Notes: generated from the letters alone by a model not told the origin. Counted from the stretch's first letter, positions 1 through 12,850 are shown. The stretch is DNA of 64,000 nt from Macrocybe gigantea (GCA_011319805.1 SJRY01000038.1:62001-126000); one strand, 5' to 3'. Numbers and translations: made by a program.

Positions 1-3000
1 GGAAAGGTCAATTTGTGCTCGATTGTCGGAAGCATTCTGTCGGACTCTATGACGGAGCAGAGCTCCTCGAAAACCTGTGCTCCAACGGGCGTCTGACATA
101 GACAAGACACAATGTTAGCAGCACAGCTAATGAAGATGGTGCTTCCAACTTTGTGAGATTGCTCGATCAGGAATCGAACTGTAGCATGTCCGTTGGCCAC
201 ATGGGTCGAGTCGACGAGTTTGGACCATAGTGTCAGAATCTGCTCTGCATGAGATCTACCGTAGCGGAGTGTCAACGAGACGAGATGGTACAATGCTGAA
301 AAAGCTTCGGGCGTCCAGTCTGATCTGTCTTCAGGCATGAGTTCGATATTTGAGATCCATTGTTCCAGGCTTTGCAACATCAGTAGCACCACATTCGTAT
401 CGGCGACCGAATCCGGCAGCTGAGGAAGCCAGCTGGCGAATTGCGCCAGGATTTCGGTGGCAGGATGAGGATGCTCGCCCGCAAGGAAGTCGGAGATAAG
501 CCTATGAGCATGAATATACGTCCCGAATGAGAAGCTTCCAACCATGGCTTCAAAACTAGACATAGAAAGCAACCCAGAGTTCTGATGGTGAATGGACTCT
601 AATATATTGAATGCTTGACGTCGGATGTCAATGGACGGATGTCGCAGATTGGAGAGGCCAAGGCAGACGATCTGGCTGAAGTTGAAACCGTGGTTTTCAC
701 CCTTGGAGACGATTTCACCGATGACTTCAAAGAAGCGACTGTTAGAATTGTCCGAGTCGTTTGTCAACACGAAGGCTCGCTTCAGTGACTCGTCAAGTAG
801 CTCTTGGCTGCCCATGTTGTATGTTAAAATGGACCTGAGCGCTTTCCTTAAAAGGGAATAAAAAAGAATCAGGGCAATGCGTCAAGGGGTACAAGTCTGA
901 AACTTACTTGCCGCGCGACTGAGTTCGTTCATGTGAAGATGAAAGTATTGCACTCAACCGTTCCAAGACGGCGGTAGGGGTCAGAGGCCTGACATATTCG
1001 GGCGCAATCCGTTCGATCGGGGAACCAGACGATAACTCTGGAGGAAAGAGGGCCTTTTGCTATGACCGAAGAATTAATCAATCCCAGGGAACTCCGTAAC
1101 TTGTGAAATATACTTACACACAATGCAGCTAGAGCACCAACTGCGGCGTGCGAAAGCAGCGACGTCTCTGCTTTGAACCGGTCGCTCGGACTCTCGGAGC
1201 CAGACTGGACATGTGCAGAGGCAGCTGCTCTCTGCATCAGGATATAACGCTGGCGGGCACCTTCAGATTGTGGACCAAGTTGGCACCACTCTTCACAGAG
1301 TCTATAAAGCGTGAGGTGCATGTTTGATGGAATGAACCTATCAGAATCCTTCAGAGTGGCTAGACCGTCGAAGAGACGCTCAACAATTCCGCAGAAGTAT
1401 CGGCGAAGTCGCTGCAAGGTGTGGTTTTCCCGCATCTCCGGAGATGTAAGAAAGGCTTGTGTATTGCGGACAAACTTCAACACGTTCGCAAGGGCCGCTT
1501 GCTTTCCTGCGGAACGCTGAAGCTGAAGGTTATGAGCTGTCAAGTAGTAGATGCGCGCCACGGCTGAATGCAAGCGTTCTTGACGACGCGTACGGTCGGT
1601 GAACACCGTGGTGCTTCTAGCTCTTGCCTCTCCCTCGTTAGAGTTCGGCATGGATTTACCCCTCGGATCATCATAGAACTGACGACCGGCAAGGAGATTG
1701 AGATCCTCAAGCAACTGCGGGTATGCGTTGTGCGGAAGAGAGCTGATACATAAAACAGCGGCATCGCGGAATATGGTGTATTCGGAATCAAGGAATGGAG
1801 TCAGATATCTGAAGAGACCCCTGGTCGTCGACAGCCGCTCCCGTTCAAAGGTGCTATCCGACGGTGCGCGCGTGTGATCCCTTCCTAGATGTGTGTGATC
1901 CCTTCCTAGATGTGTCAAGGCAGGGCGAGACGATTCGGAAAGGACGGCGGTCGCACAAAGCACTTTGACCCACATGCACCACTGGTCGACAAAGTGCTTG
2001 TTTTCCTTGAGAAGTTTATTCCCATCCCTTTCCTGCCCTGGAACCCGGGCCGGAAGACCTGCAGGGACACGTGTGCTCAAGCCGGCCAGGTGAGAAATAG
2101 TAGGATGGTATCGAGAAACTGCAGCGATAATGGTGTCCCTAAATGCCATAACTGCCAAGCCGGATTGGCTGCAGGTGGCACGGAGGAACGATGGAAAAAC
2201 ATATCGCCACAACTTGCGATCTTTTCATGAGCACTGTCCGCAATCCGTAATGCAACGTCAGCCCGTTTTGACTGTCTCCATTGCTCCAATCTCGCGGTTT
2301 CCGAGCTGTCCAGCAGCTCATCGTAGCCAGAAAGATAGGACCTGTCTATCCCTTCACCATGAAGATGCTCAACGAACAGCAAACCCGTCTTCAGCTGATC
2401 TGGAGTTGAGATGTGTTCCTGTATACGCTGTAGAATGCGGACGACTTTGACTCCCGTCGTATGGATTGAAGACGACTCATGCGTCAGCAGGAACAGGCCA
2501 CCAGCTTCTATTTCTCCAAGCCTCGAAAATAGTTGTTGGTCCTCGGATAGTGACTCTTTGCTGCGCTGCAGCAATCCATGAGCCCAACCGTCGACGATGC
2601 CTAGCCATAGGTCCAACAATCGGGAGCATTCCACCATCAATTTCAGTCCAGAACCATCATGAGATGCGTGTGAGGAGCCAAAGAGGAAGCTTGTGAACCT
2701 CGCCAGCGTAGTAGATGCATAGGTACGATCGGCCATAAACCGCTTCAGCGCAAGACGCGAAACCTCAGCGAGGGATGGCTCGACATGGGTGACACCCCTG
2801 AGAAGCATGTCTATCGCGTCCGTTGTCGCAAGGGTCGGATGGAGACATCTAGGCCAGGACTGGAAGCACGTCTGCAATAAGGACACCAAGAACACCAGAT
2901 TCTGCGGATACGCGACGACTCTGCCGTCAGGATGGCGCCGAGTGGCAAAGTTGTGTAGCTCGTCGTACACTGGGTTGAGTCGTGCGTATGCCCACTGCTC

Positions 3001-5870
3001 ATCAAAGACCGACATATGACCGACGGCATTGCCGCAATGGACTGCGATCGCCGCGAGAGTGGAACCGATCCGGTCAATGAATTCCTTCATCCCGGGCTTC
3101 GCCAAGATAGAAGCTGGAAGAAACTCCGAGGAAGTTGGATAGTCATCTGCGTTAGGAACGGCCATAAAATCGGCACTAGACGGCCATGATGGGGAGAATA
3201 TGTCCCGTTCCATGCAATGAAGGGAAAGAAGAAGAGCTTGAACAGCAATGAAGGTTCGTTCAGGCGCCAGTGCACCCCCAATGTTGCCAGATTGCTGAAG
3301 AGATTTGATGGCGGATTCTTGCATGAGTTCTAGGCAAAGGTCTTGCCCGTAATCAAGATGCCGGGTGAATATGAAATGGACGATGTAGATAAGAGGTTCC
3401 AGATGATCCTCAGGGGGATAGATGGAGGTGCGATTGCTGGGGAAAAAGTGCTTCAACAAGGTTTCCAGCTTGCTAGTGGTCGTCGAGGCGGTTTCCTGAC
3501 ATCGATAAAGGTAGGTCCAAATCAATCTGACGATTCCATTCATGATCATGACTCGATGGGACTTTTCCTATCAAAGTAAATCTATATGAGTGTAATTGAA
3601 GAAAGTGAGATGCATACCTTTAACTTTGAACATGCAGCCTCGTAACACTGCATCCAATGCTTCAGGAAATAACCCTGCGGAGCGACGCACAGACTCGTGA
3701 TAGTCAGCGGGAATGCAACGGCCCAATAGCGAGGCTTGGTCATCATCTCTCTGGCCTTGGGATATATCACTTCAATCGCCTTAGCCCATTGTGGATTGTT
3801 GGTCTCGGCTTGCGCAGTCTACGCATACATTAGGCATTCACAAAGGTCGCTCTCTAGCGTACAGACATACCTTGCTGATGGGATGAAGGATACAGGTCAG
3901 GGTTTCGGCGAAGGTTGTCTTCAAACGCAGGCCATGGCATTCACGAATGACATGGACAATGATTCCATGAATTCGGCTCCTTCCTCAAACGTCTCTGGCG
4001 GCCAGACCTGGAAAACTTGTACACTGGCGCTGTACGCAAATCCTGGGATGTACGAACCTTAATTTGGACATACTTCAACCCCTTCAAAAGATGTTCATAT
4101 CTCGAATCAAAATCTTTCGGAATTTGACCAGCAGCGATCGGGCTCAATTCGGCCAAAAGCGGTCGGTGACGCTCACAAAGCTGTGAGAACGAGGGTGCAT
4201 GAATTTGCCAGTCTTGACATGGTGTGAAGCCGCTTACCGAAGCTGAGAAAGATGGCCAAGGAGAATCGCCAGCAACTCCGCATTCAGACGATGATTCGCA
4301 GACTGGGCCAACAGCTTCAAATCCGGCTTTCTGAACTGGTCGAAGGTCGACTCCTCCAACTCATGCCCCATCGCCTCTTCTAATGCGTCCTTCGATATCG
4401 ACTCTAACACCGCTCCAAGTGCCCGGCACATGACATACATCGAAGCGAGCGACTTGCGTCCGTTGAGTATAGCGGGCAGATCGTGCAGTCGGAACAGCCT
4501 GTTCGAGCCAGAAACCTGCGAAGTCTGTAGCTTGATGATGTCTTGTCCGACGTTCTCCTGTTGACTCCTGCGCCAGCGCATAATCGAGTCCAAGACTGAT
4601 TTTGCATGCTTTTGAGCTATCTTGCCGAGATCCTGAAGTGTTGCGTCGAGTTTTGGATCGACCCCTGGACCTAAAAAGTCAGATAACAAGGGATCCGGTT
4701 CCTGGTAAACGGCATTTTAATGCATCAGTTGTTTGATTTCGACGTAGGGACGTCCTACCATGTTCTGACGTAGATAGCTGTCGATTTTGTTCTCGGCAAT
4801 TGTAGCAAATCTCATGAACACTGCATGTAGTGCGAAATCAGCAGGTGTCTTGGGATCTATCACAACTCTGTCCTCCTCGATATCTGAAATCGGGGGTGTG
4901 TCACTGCCGTAAAACGCGCCGAAATTGTTGGGACTGGAGGTACAGGAGGGGGTGACGAGGTGAAAATGATGACCATAGTCACTTCCGCCATCCGACGCGT
5001 GAAATACTGAGCCCGTTTGCGAGTGATGCGACTTTCCATGTGAATGCGTTTTGGCCTTGAGGCTGCGAACTACCGAGCCGGGCGTGGGAGGTCGAGGGAA
5101 GGGAGAGCTGAGAGGCCCACGAGTCGCGACAGGTGAAACGTGATTGTTGAGAGAAGACGTGGATCGATTGAACGGGTTCCTCAGAATAGGATACGGATGA
5201 TGGTCAAGGGAAGGCACGGGCGGAGGATCGTTGCCGACGCTTTTCCCGCTCTTGAAGGCGTTTCGGATTGAAGCCAGTGAAGGCTTCTTGGAAAAGCGGT
5301 ACTGGTGGTCGCTATCGAGGACTGTGACGAATGTGCAAAGGGTCGGCTCGCATGTCGTGTGGTCGCAGAGCCGGTGGATTCCACCGATGCTCCAGAGTCC
5401 ATGCGGGAATGGGAAGGAAAGTAGCTGCGCTGTTCATTGCGTTCCGCGACAGGCGTCGTTAAGGTGGGCGAGTCAAGTGCGGATCCCCCAAAGCTTCCTC
5501 CGAAGCCAAAAGCACCGCCTGAGCGACCAAACGGAGTCGGAGCAGAGCTGTAATCGTCATCGTCAAAGTCTGGGGAAAGTGAAAGGGTGAGTGCCGTGGA
5601 GGACGGGAAATACAGACCGCTTTCGAACCTGGAATAGTGATCTGGATTCCTTCGCTCATTTCCCACTGAGCTCAAGCTCGGTCTCTTGGAATCCAGTATA
5701 TGGCCAGCCAGAAAGGAACGAAGAATAGCTGCTGCACTCGCTGCTGGGGAGTGCAACGGAGGAGGAAGGCCTGGTTCACGCTGTGCAAGTGCTGTTAATA
5801 AACAAGCCAACGAAGCAAGTGCCGATCCAGACCCTACCACTGCACGTGTTGCCATGCAAATTTCGGACAT
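1..5870 (-). CDS. TAO3: Furry/Tao3/Mor2 cell morphogenesis protein, 3' end outside window
   Basis: Large scaffold of the RAM/MOR network that supports NDR kinase signalling in polarised growth and septation. Seen: a low-complexity Ser-rich N-terminus (about 230 residues), then the motif FKSGKSVGNDPPPVPSLDHH and the conserved start of the morphogenesis N-terminal domain (HAVFMRFATIAENKIDSYLR, then DFLGPGVDPKLDATLQDLGK). Helical-repeat sequence continues to base 1, including FLIEQSHKVGSTIF and IVSCLCQTPVGAQVFEELC. The start ATG at 5870 is preceded in frame by a TAG 18 bases upstream. Traced introns include 4702-4758 (57 nt). The reading frame breaks once, at the A-run 5292-5295 on the plus strand, where one more base restores the family sequence. 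The C-terminal part is missing because the window ends. Family assignment is confident. Confidence 0.9.
1873..1914. repeat. Perfect 21-bp tandem duplication inside the Furry/Tao3 gene
   Basis: Two identical 21-bp units, 1873-1893 and 1894-1914, lie head to tail. On the minus strand they encode the heptapeptide HLGRDHT twice in frame, so the duplication does not disturb the reading frame. Confidence 0.9.
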
Positions 5871-6269
5871 CACCTCATTCTCTTGCTAGTTGTTCCTCAG
5901 AGAAGCTGCGAGGTATTGGCTATCGGTCCTTGAGGGCCGCGAGTCTCTTTGCTGTATTTTAAAATTTGAATAATGGACGAAGGAAAAAAAAATTATTAGA
6001 TCTAATAGACGTATGCGAAAGCGTCTAATATGAGACAGCTGCGACATTCAAAAGGTCAACTGCATACAGAGTAAAGAGACCCTCGTTTCTCTTAAAGATA
6101 GAGATGTTGGAGATCTGGCATGTCTATGTCTGCTGGGTCAGAATCAGATTCGACTCAAATGTGGCTCGTTATGGAAGGCATGCAGGGTCTCGACCGTGGG
6201 AAAACTGACCTGGACGCGCGTCGCGTTCATCTCTGTGCAGGTCATCGTATAGCTCTATCTTATCCAGCC
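5871..6269. promoter_or_regulatory. Divergent promoter between Furry/Tao3 and RPN1
   Basis: The 399 bases between two divergent start codons must hold both promoters. A perfect 14-bp palindrome, TATTAGATCTAATA, lies at 5994-6007. It is followed by an inverted repeat TAGACG (6006-6011) / CGTCTA (6022-6027), so the TATTAGA half-site recurs three times in 37 bases. No clear TATA box was seen. The protein bound, if any, is unknown. Confidence 0.5.
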
Positions 6270-9200
6270 ATGTCCAAACAGTCCTCAGAATTCGCCATCC
6301 AAGTCAGGTCCGAAGATCCAAAGAAGAAGGACAAGCCAGATGACGAGAATAAAGATAAACAAGAGGGTCCTTCAAAATCCACTAAACCGAAGCTCGATGG
6401 CAAGGAGCAGGAGGGCGAGGAATTGGTCTGTTATCCTTCACCCATTTGTGTTGCCCACCGTGAATGAATTCGACATTATGGTATAGTCGGAGGAAGACCT
6501 CCAGCTCAAGAACGAATTGGAGATGTTGATCGAGCGTCTTCGGGTACACCTCCCCCGTAATCCTGGTCTCCGGAATGATAATGACCTTGGCGCAGGAACC
6601 CAATACTCAATTGTACCGACCAGCGTTAGAAACTCTCCGAACGCTCATACGGACATCAACTTCGTCCATGACCTCCGTGCCGAAACCACTAAAATTCCTC
6701 CGCCCTTATTATCCCGACCTTCAAACTCTTTACGAGACATGGCCGCCATCGGAGGACAAGGTCCAGTCTTGCGAAATTAGTTTCATTGTAGTTTCCATCT
6801 CACCATTACCATAGAGCTTATTTGCAGATATTCTCTCCGTCCTTGCGATGACTTACTCTGATACTGAACCACGTGGAACATTGCGATACCGACTTCTCGC
6901 CTCCGCCCTTCGTCCTGCAGACTCTCCCCTTGCTGATCCAGGAAACTGGGGTCATGAATATGTTCGTCATCTTGCGGCCGAACTCGGCGAAGAATACACA
7001 ATACGGACTGAGGAGGCCACATCCACCGAGGCAGGAACCGATCAAAAACCAGAACAACCGCTTCCAAGTACTATCGATGACCTTCGAGCTCTTGCAAAGC
7101 AATGTGCCGTATTCCTTCTCGGACACAACGCGGAGCCAGATGCAGTGGATTTGTTGGAAGAATTGGAGATCGTGGATGAAATTGCAGAGCTTGTTGACGA
7201 CAACACCTTTGGCAGAGTTTGCCAATATATGATCCGGTATGCTCCCTTCATGTAGTTCCTGAGCGATCTTCGAATTGACTGTCGGCAGCTGCGTTAACCT
7301 ATTACCACCACCAGACGATGTTTCATTTTTGCGGACAGCGCACAAAATCTATATCCAACATCACAAATTCCCGGAAGCGCTGGAACTCGCCATCCGCCTT
7401 GGCGACCAAGATCTCGTTCGTGAAGATTTCAATGCACCAGGCAATCCGTCAGTCCGACAGCCCGCCTATATCCACCTCTATTGACTGTCTATCCCCAGGT
7501 TAATGAAAAGACAACTTGCCTTCCTTCTCGCTCGGGCTCAAATACCAATCGAATGGTTGCATCCTCCAGCAGACGACAATGCGGATGCGGATGCGGATGT
7601 CGATTTCCAGGAAGAGCTCCCAGAGGACCTTGTGGAGTGTTTGAGCAACACTCGACTGAGTACGCATTTCCGCGAATTTGGCAAAGAACTCGGAGTGTTG
7701 GAGCCCAAGAGTTTAGAGGATGTGTACAAGTCGCATCTTGAAAATACAAGTTCGTATTATCGAACATCCGTCACTTGTTCTCGCATTGATATATACCTTT
7801 TCCTAGGACCGGGAACAACGGCAAATGTCGATTCTGCGCGAGGGAATCTGGCAGGAACATTCGTTAATGCGTTTGTGAATGCGGGTTTCGGTAATGATAA
7901 GCTTATGGTAGAGGCTGATGGAGGAAACAGTTGGGTATACAAGAATAAAGATCATGGTGCGATTTACTCATGATGTGTCGAAAAGTGGACTTCTTGCTCA
8001 ATTAATTTCAGGCATGCTCAGCGCGACTGCTTCCCTTGGTCTCAGTCTGCTTTGGGACACCGACGTCGGTTTGAGTCACGTCGATCGATACACCTACTCT
8101 TCAGAAGAATATATCAAAGTGCGAAAATAGACCGTCTGCCTTATTTTCCTGTATTCTGATTTTGATTCAGGCAGGCGCCCTTTTCGCAACGGCATCCTGA
8201 ACACCGGCGTTCGAACTGAAGCTGATGCGGCCCTCGCTCTTCTCGGGGAGTACACGGAGAACAAATCCGTGCCTCTCAGAACTAGCGCCATCATGGGCAT
8301 CGGTGTAGCATACGCCGGCTCGCATCGAGAAGATATCCTGCCTTTCCTCCTGCCTCACGTCGCCGACGACTCTGTTCGATGGAATCGCCAGTCTTGCAGC
8401 ATTGGCTCTTGGGTTCATCTTCGTCGGAAGCGAGAACGGCGAAGTCACTGGCACCATCTTGCAGACGTTGATGGAAAAGGCAGAGAGAGAGGACAAGTCT
8501 TGGATGAAAAGTGGGCAAGATTCATGGCTCTCGGCTTGGGTCTGCTATACCTTGGTGAGCCGGACCGCATTACAGTGTTGAGATCCATATTAACCCTCCA
8601 TGTCCAGGATTGCAAGATGCCTCTGATGCACGCTGGAGACTCTGAAAGCCATTGATCACCCAATTTCGAAGACTGCACAGATCCTTGTGGAAGCTTGTGC
8701 ATTTGCCGGCACTGGCAATGTCTTGAAGGTGCAAGCCATGCTGCACAACTGCGACGACCATATCAATCCCCAGAAGGACAAGGCCAAAGAAACAAAGGAG
8801 GAAAAGAAAGAAGAGGGCAAGGAGGACTCGAAAGACGATTCGCCCAGGGATGACACGTTCCAATCGTTTGCCACGATTGCCGTTGCTTTGATCGCAATGG
8901 GAGAGGACATTGGCGGAGAAATGTCGTTGAGACAGTTCAACCACCTTGTAAGTGGAGCTTTGTAGCGTGGTCTCTCACTGAGTTCTGACGCTCCTGTCCT
9001 TCAGATGCACTATGGTGAACCGACTATCCGCAAAGCCGTCCCTCTCGCCATCGGTCTTGTGAGCACCTCTAACCCTCAACTGCCTCTGCTCGACACGCTG
9101 TCGAAATACAGCCACGACAACGACCTGCAAGTCGCCTTGAATGCCATATTTGCTATGGGCCTCATCGGCGCCGGCACGAACAACGCAAGGCTGGCGCAGA

Positions 9201-9839
9201 TGTTGCGCCAGCTGGCCGGGTATTATTACAAGGAACCTGACTGCCTCTTCATGGTCCGCGTAGCTCAAGGCCTGGTACACATGGGCAAGGGCACGATCGG
9301 TCTTAATCCATTCTTCTGCGACCGCAACATCCTGCACAAGCCCGCCGTCGCCGGTCTACTTGCCACTCTGACAGCATTTACGGACGCTAAAGGGTGTAAG
9401 CTGATTCCTAATTAACGTCTCCCGTTTAGCTATGCTCAGGCTTTCCTCTCGGAATATAGTCATCCTTGACAAGTACCATTGGATGCTCTACTTCCTCGTG
9501 ACGGCCATGTATCCTCGCTTCTTGATCACATTGGACGAGGAGCTTAACAGTTTCCCGGTCACTGTCCGTGTGGGCCAGGTAATGCGAATCCGCCTCAACG
9601 TACCTGTTCCATCCTGACTTTTTCCCCCTCCTTTTCAGGCTGTTGATGTTGTGGGCCAAGCCGGCAAGCCAAGAACAATCTCCGGCTTCCAGACACACCA
9701 GACACCTGTCCGTTTGGGGACAACAGAGCGTTCGGAACTTGCGACAGAAGAATATATCCCATTTGCGCACGTTCTGGAAGGCTTTGTGATTCTGCAGAAA
9801 AATCCTGGTTGGGAGAAAGAGGACAAAATGGAGGCATAG
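6270..9839 (+). CDS. RPN1: 26S proteasome regulatory subunit Rpn1 (PSMD2)
   Basis: Largest base subunit of the 19S particle, a docking platform for ubiquitin receptors and Ubp6. Seen in order: charged Lys/Asp/Glu-rich N-terminus from the ATG at 6270 ([20 protein letters not shown]), the Rpn1 N-terminal region ([38 protein letters not shown]), proteasome/cyclosome repeats ([78 protein letters not shown]), an acidic/basic insert at about 8780-8850, and the conserved C-terminus ([38 protein letters not shown]). Several 46-65 nt introns were traced. The reading frame fails at four short runs between 8375 and 8630, each explained by one missing base. The gene is otherwise full length and essential in known fungi, so these are probably sequence errors. 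Confidence 0.95.
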
Positions 9840-10523
9840 GAAATGAAATATAGATTTTTTCTTCGCTGTGAAACAAGTCATATATGGCATAAGTGATAAT
9901 CTGTTGAGAAAAGAAACATGGTTGCCTAGGGAGTGAGACGGACAGGAACCGGCTACATATGTTTAAATGCAGGCGTACAGGTCTTGTGTCTTGATAATAA
10001 ATAGTGGTTTCCGTTGAGTGGTACAACTTGAAGAAAAGAGCAAGTATCTACATAACCAACGGAAGGAAAAGCGGTGTAGAACGTTCAAAGGTGTGGCCGT
10101 AGTGGGTCCCTTGCGGAGACAAGAAAGCGTGTAAAAATGGAAAACATTGATCCATAACAAATCGAGCAAGGAGGAAGAAAAGGTCGGTATTCAAGAGAAG
10201 AATGAAATCGTAGAAAATAGAACAAAGACGGGACGGGTTGAGAGTGGGAGGGAGGATAGGGTGGGGATGATTAGGCTTTACAAGAATTGAAGATGATTAA
10301 TGCTAGGTCTGAGCGTTGCTGAATGAACAACAGATGTTGAATATGCAGGTGTGAAGAAAGAATAGGAAAGTGGGACGGATGCAAATACGGATGCAGCGCA
10401 GAATACGAAGCACGGACAGACCACCTTCGGACACAACACTCTACGTCCGAAGCGCCTAACATGGCATAAATCTTCGGCCAACGCAACAGGGTCCATGGCG
10501 ACCAGGCGGCACAGATGGCAATC
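9840..10523. other. Convergent 3' region between RPN1 and the cyclin gene
   Basis: About 680 bases that should contain the two 3' UTRs. Open frames here show no recognisable family or splice pattern. I see nothing else. Confidence 0.5.
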
Positions 10524-12565
10524 CTAGCAAGCACGACGCTGTCGACGGCCGAGTTGCGGTGCTAACTCCGCCGTAACGAGGTCTTCAGAGCTTTCTTGAA
10601 GTTGACGCAATTCTTCGGCCTGTCGGGCAAGCCGTATCTGGGTTTTGATCTCCGGTAATTCTTTGGAAAGATCTACTTGGGTTCCTTCTGACCATCGAGC
10701 CAGAGCCCACTCCCTCATTACGATGCTTGACTATGAAAAGCGTCAACGAGTGTCTACGAGAGCATGGCTTCAAATGTTAACCTTGCTGAACCGCTTTCCT
10801 GCATATTTCTTGTGGAACGATTCGTGTCGTATAGGTTTGAGGATATAGTTGAGCATCAAATTCGCTGTTGGGACCAATGCGCTTTCTGGGTAACTAGAAT
10901 AATGGGCCAAGTTCGGCGACTACATGCGACAATGAGGCAAGAGTAGCAATCCGTTCACAAGGAACCACATACCCAAACTTCATACCCAAGGACGAGGCGA
11001 CTTAGCCAAATTGCAGCACCAGCCAATAAGGAGGGAGGGGCAGCAATCAGTCTCCACTCCAGACAACCGATCTCGAGGAGATATTTGCCGAGCGTTCGAA
11101 CGTGCACATTGTAGTCATCCGCCTTGCTTATCCGACGGAGGTAGTGCACGGGATTGGGGTAGCTCAGGTTCCAATCCAGCGTCTTCAAGATGTATCTCTC
11201 CGCTTGCAAAATTTCCGACTCTGTATAAGTGGAATCGGCACAAAGCAAAAAATGGGTCACCGACGGTGCTACTACTTCCTCGAACTTGGCGGCAATGAAC
11301 ATGCAAGCTACTCCGACCAGCTGAAGCTTGGCTAGTGAGACCACCCTAGCGGACAAGAATCGATCAATAGTGTTGACGCAGAGGAATAATGTCTCTGGCA
11401 ACAGCCGGAACCGGACGTGAACTTGAATTAACCAATCGGTTAGGATGCCACGCATCTTCCATGCAAGCTCCTTCTGACTCTCCATGTAGTGTGGATTAGG
11501 CATTGTTGTTAACTGGTGTGATCATGAACAACGGAAAGAGAACAAGAGAGGGAGAAGGCATCACCTCTAGTTGTTTTAAATACTTGAAAATGTCAACGAC
11601 GTATTCGCTGACCATGAGTGGATCGTCTATATCATCGGCATCGAGGTCGTCCCATGGTCCTGTCTCCGGATCTGCCTCCGGCTCCTCCGCAAAAGTCTCC
11701 ATCTCAGCGACGAGTTTTGTGGCAGCTTCCTCTTCTTCTGCTCTCAAGCGGGCCTCCTCCAGCGCCTCCACGTCCTCCTCCGGAGTATCCGAGGACGTGC
11801 GACGCTTCTTGAACACACGATCTGCCTCATCATCCTGCGTGGCTTGCCGCTGCGCCACCGCGACGGAGCGCGCCGACGCGCGGCGATAAGCATCTGAACG
11901 ACGTACCGCCGCAGCATTGTTCTCTTTCGCGATGATAGACCGTCGAACGGTGATGCTCGGGAGCTGCACGGGCGGATCGATCACCATGGCATTAGGATCC
12001 TCGACCCTAGCAATACTATGTTGCTCGTTGACCTTCTCCAGCACTGTGGGCTTTGACACGGTGGTAGCCACCAGTTGGGCATTGGCGGTCTGTCTGGACG
12101 CAGCGCTGACGGTGCGCAAGGGCTGGCGGATCACGGTGGTGGTCTTGCTCTTGAGCACTACGCCATCAAACTTTTCCTTCTTGCCATCGTCCTTCACCCC
12201 CGCTCGCCGGGCAGCGTTCTCCTTGGCAAGCATCGTGCTAGACTCTGCCAGCACGTCACGTTTCCGCTTCCCGGCCTGCGGGTCGAGCTTCGAGTCGCCA
12301 AGGATGGTCCTGGCTCGCGAGGCCACCGTCCCAGCGGTCGCCCGAGTCAATCTCGGGGCGTTGGTGGCAGCGGCGGCATTAGACGTAGTGGCGGCACCGA
12401 TGGGCTTTGTGCGCGTAGCGAGACGAGATACTCTGACATTTGCGTTTTCGTTTTCCTTGAGCGTGGTTGCACGGGTCGTTCGTGTAACACGACGTGTCTT
12501 CTGAAGCATTAAAACAACGATAAAATGTCGCAAAAACTTGTCCTTACGGGAATATGCGAGGACAT
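10524..12565 (-). CDS. B-type mitotic cyclin
   Basis: Regulatory subunit of Cdc2/Cdk1. Start ATG at 12565 (MSSHIP, then a 5' intron and KTRRVTRTTR). The N-terminal half is basic/acidic and Ala-rich. The cyclin box begins SEYVVDIFKYLKQLE and continues MPNPHYMESQKELAWKMRGI, LTDWLIQVHVRFRLLPETLF, FIAAKFEEVVAPSVTHFLLC. The cyclin C-terminal domain carries SPNLAHYSSYPESALVPTAN and NYILKPIRHESFHKKYAGKR. The cyclin-box exons join through an intron with acceptor near 11515, and an intron of about 60 nt precedes SPNLAHY. RNLS-type destruction-box candidates in the N-terminus were not pinned down. The family is clear; which B cyclin (Cdc13- or Clb-like) cannot be told from sequence alone. Confidence 0.92.
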
Positions 12566-12850
12566 CTTACTCTAGGCGGAGTAGATCCTCGACAAACTGG
12601 TGGTTCTGCTCTGTTCTTGGGATGTCGTCGGGTGCAGAGCGGAGAGCCGTTTTCAGGTCCCAAGTACCCAACATCACGTGCGACGAAGACAAAATAAATA
12701 ATAGCAAATAAGACCGACGCGTCGTGTCACGTGCTTGAGACAAAGGTAACACGACGCGGGTCCATGGTAGCCGCTTTTGGAAGGTGATAAACGTTCCGGC
12801 ATTAGCTACAAGAGATATTCCACAAGAGCTTGACATGGGTTTGTCTATGT
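12566..12850 (-). promoter_or_regulatory. Cyclin B promoter/leader with MluI cell-cycle box and E-boxes
   Basis: Upstream of the cyclin start lie an ACGCGT box (12717-12722), the MCB site bound by MBF-type factors in fungi, and two CACGTG palindromes (12675-12680 and 12728-12733). A 35-codon open frame (ATG at 12674, stop at 12567) ends one base before the cyclin ATG. The sites are seen; their use is inferred from G1/S and mitotic regulation known in yeasts. The stretch also contains the 3' UTR of the upstream ProRS gene. Confidence 0.55.

Noticed and set aside
5340..5400. Intron explaining the Furry frame break near 5292
   Set aside because: The only candidate donor (GTGGAA) is non-consensus and would remove conserved-looking Ser-rich coding sequence; a one-base loss is simpler.
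12302..12504. Long plus-strand open frame opposite the cyclin gene (11917-12504)
   Set aside because: It is antisense to the Ala/Ser-rich cyclin N-terminus, whose codon bias keeps the opposite strand open.
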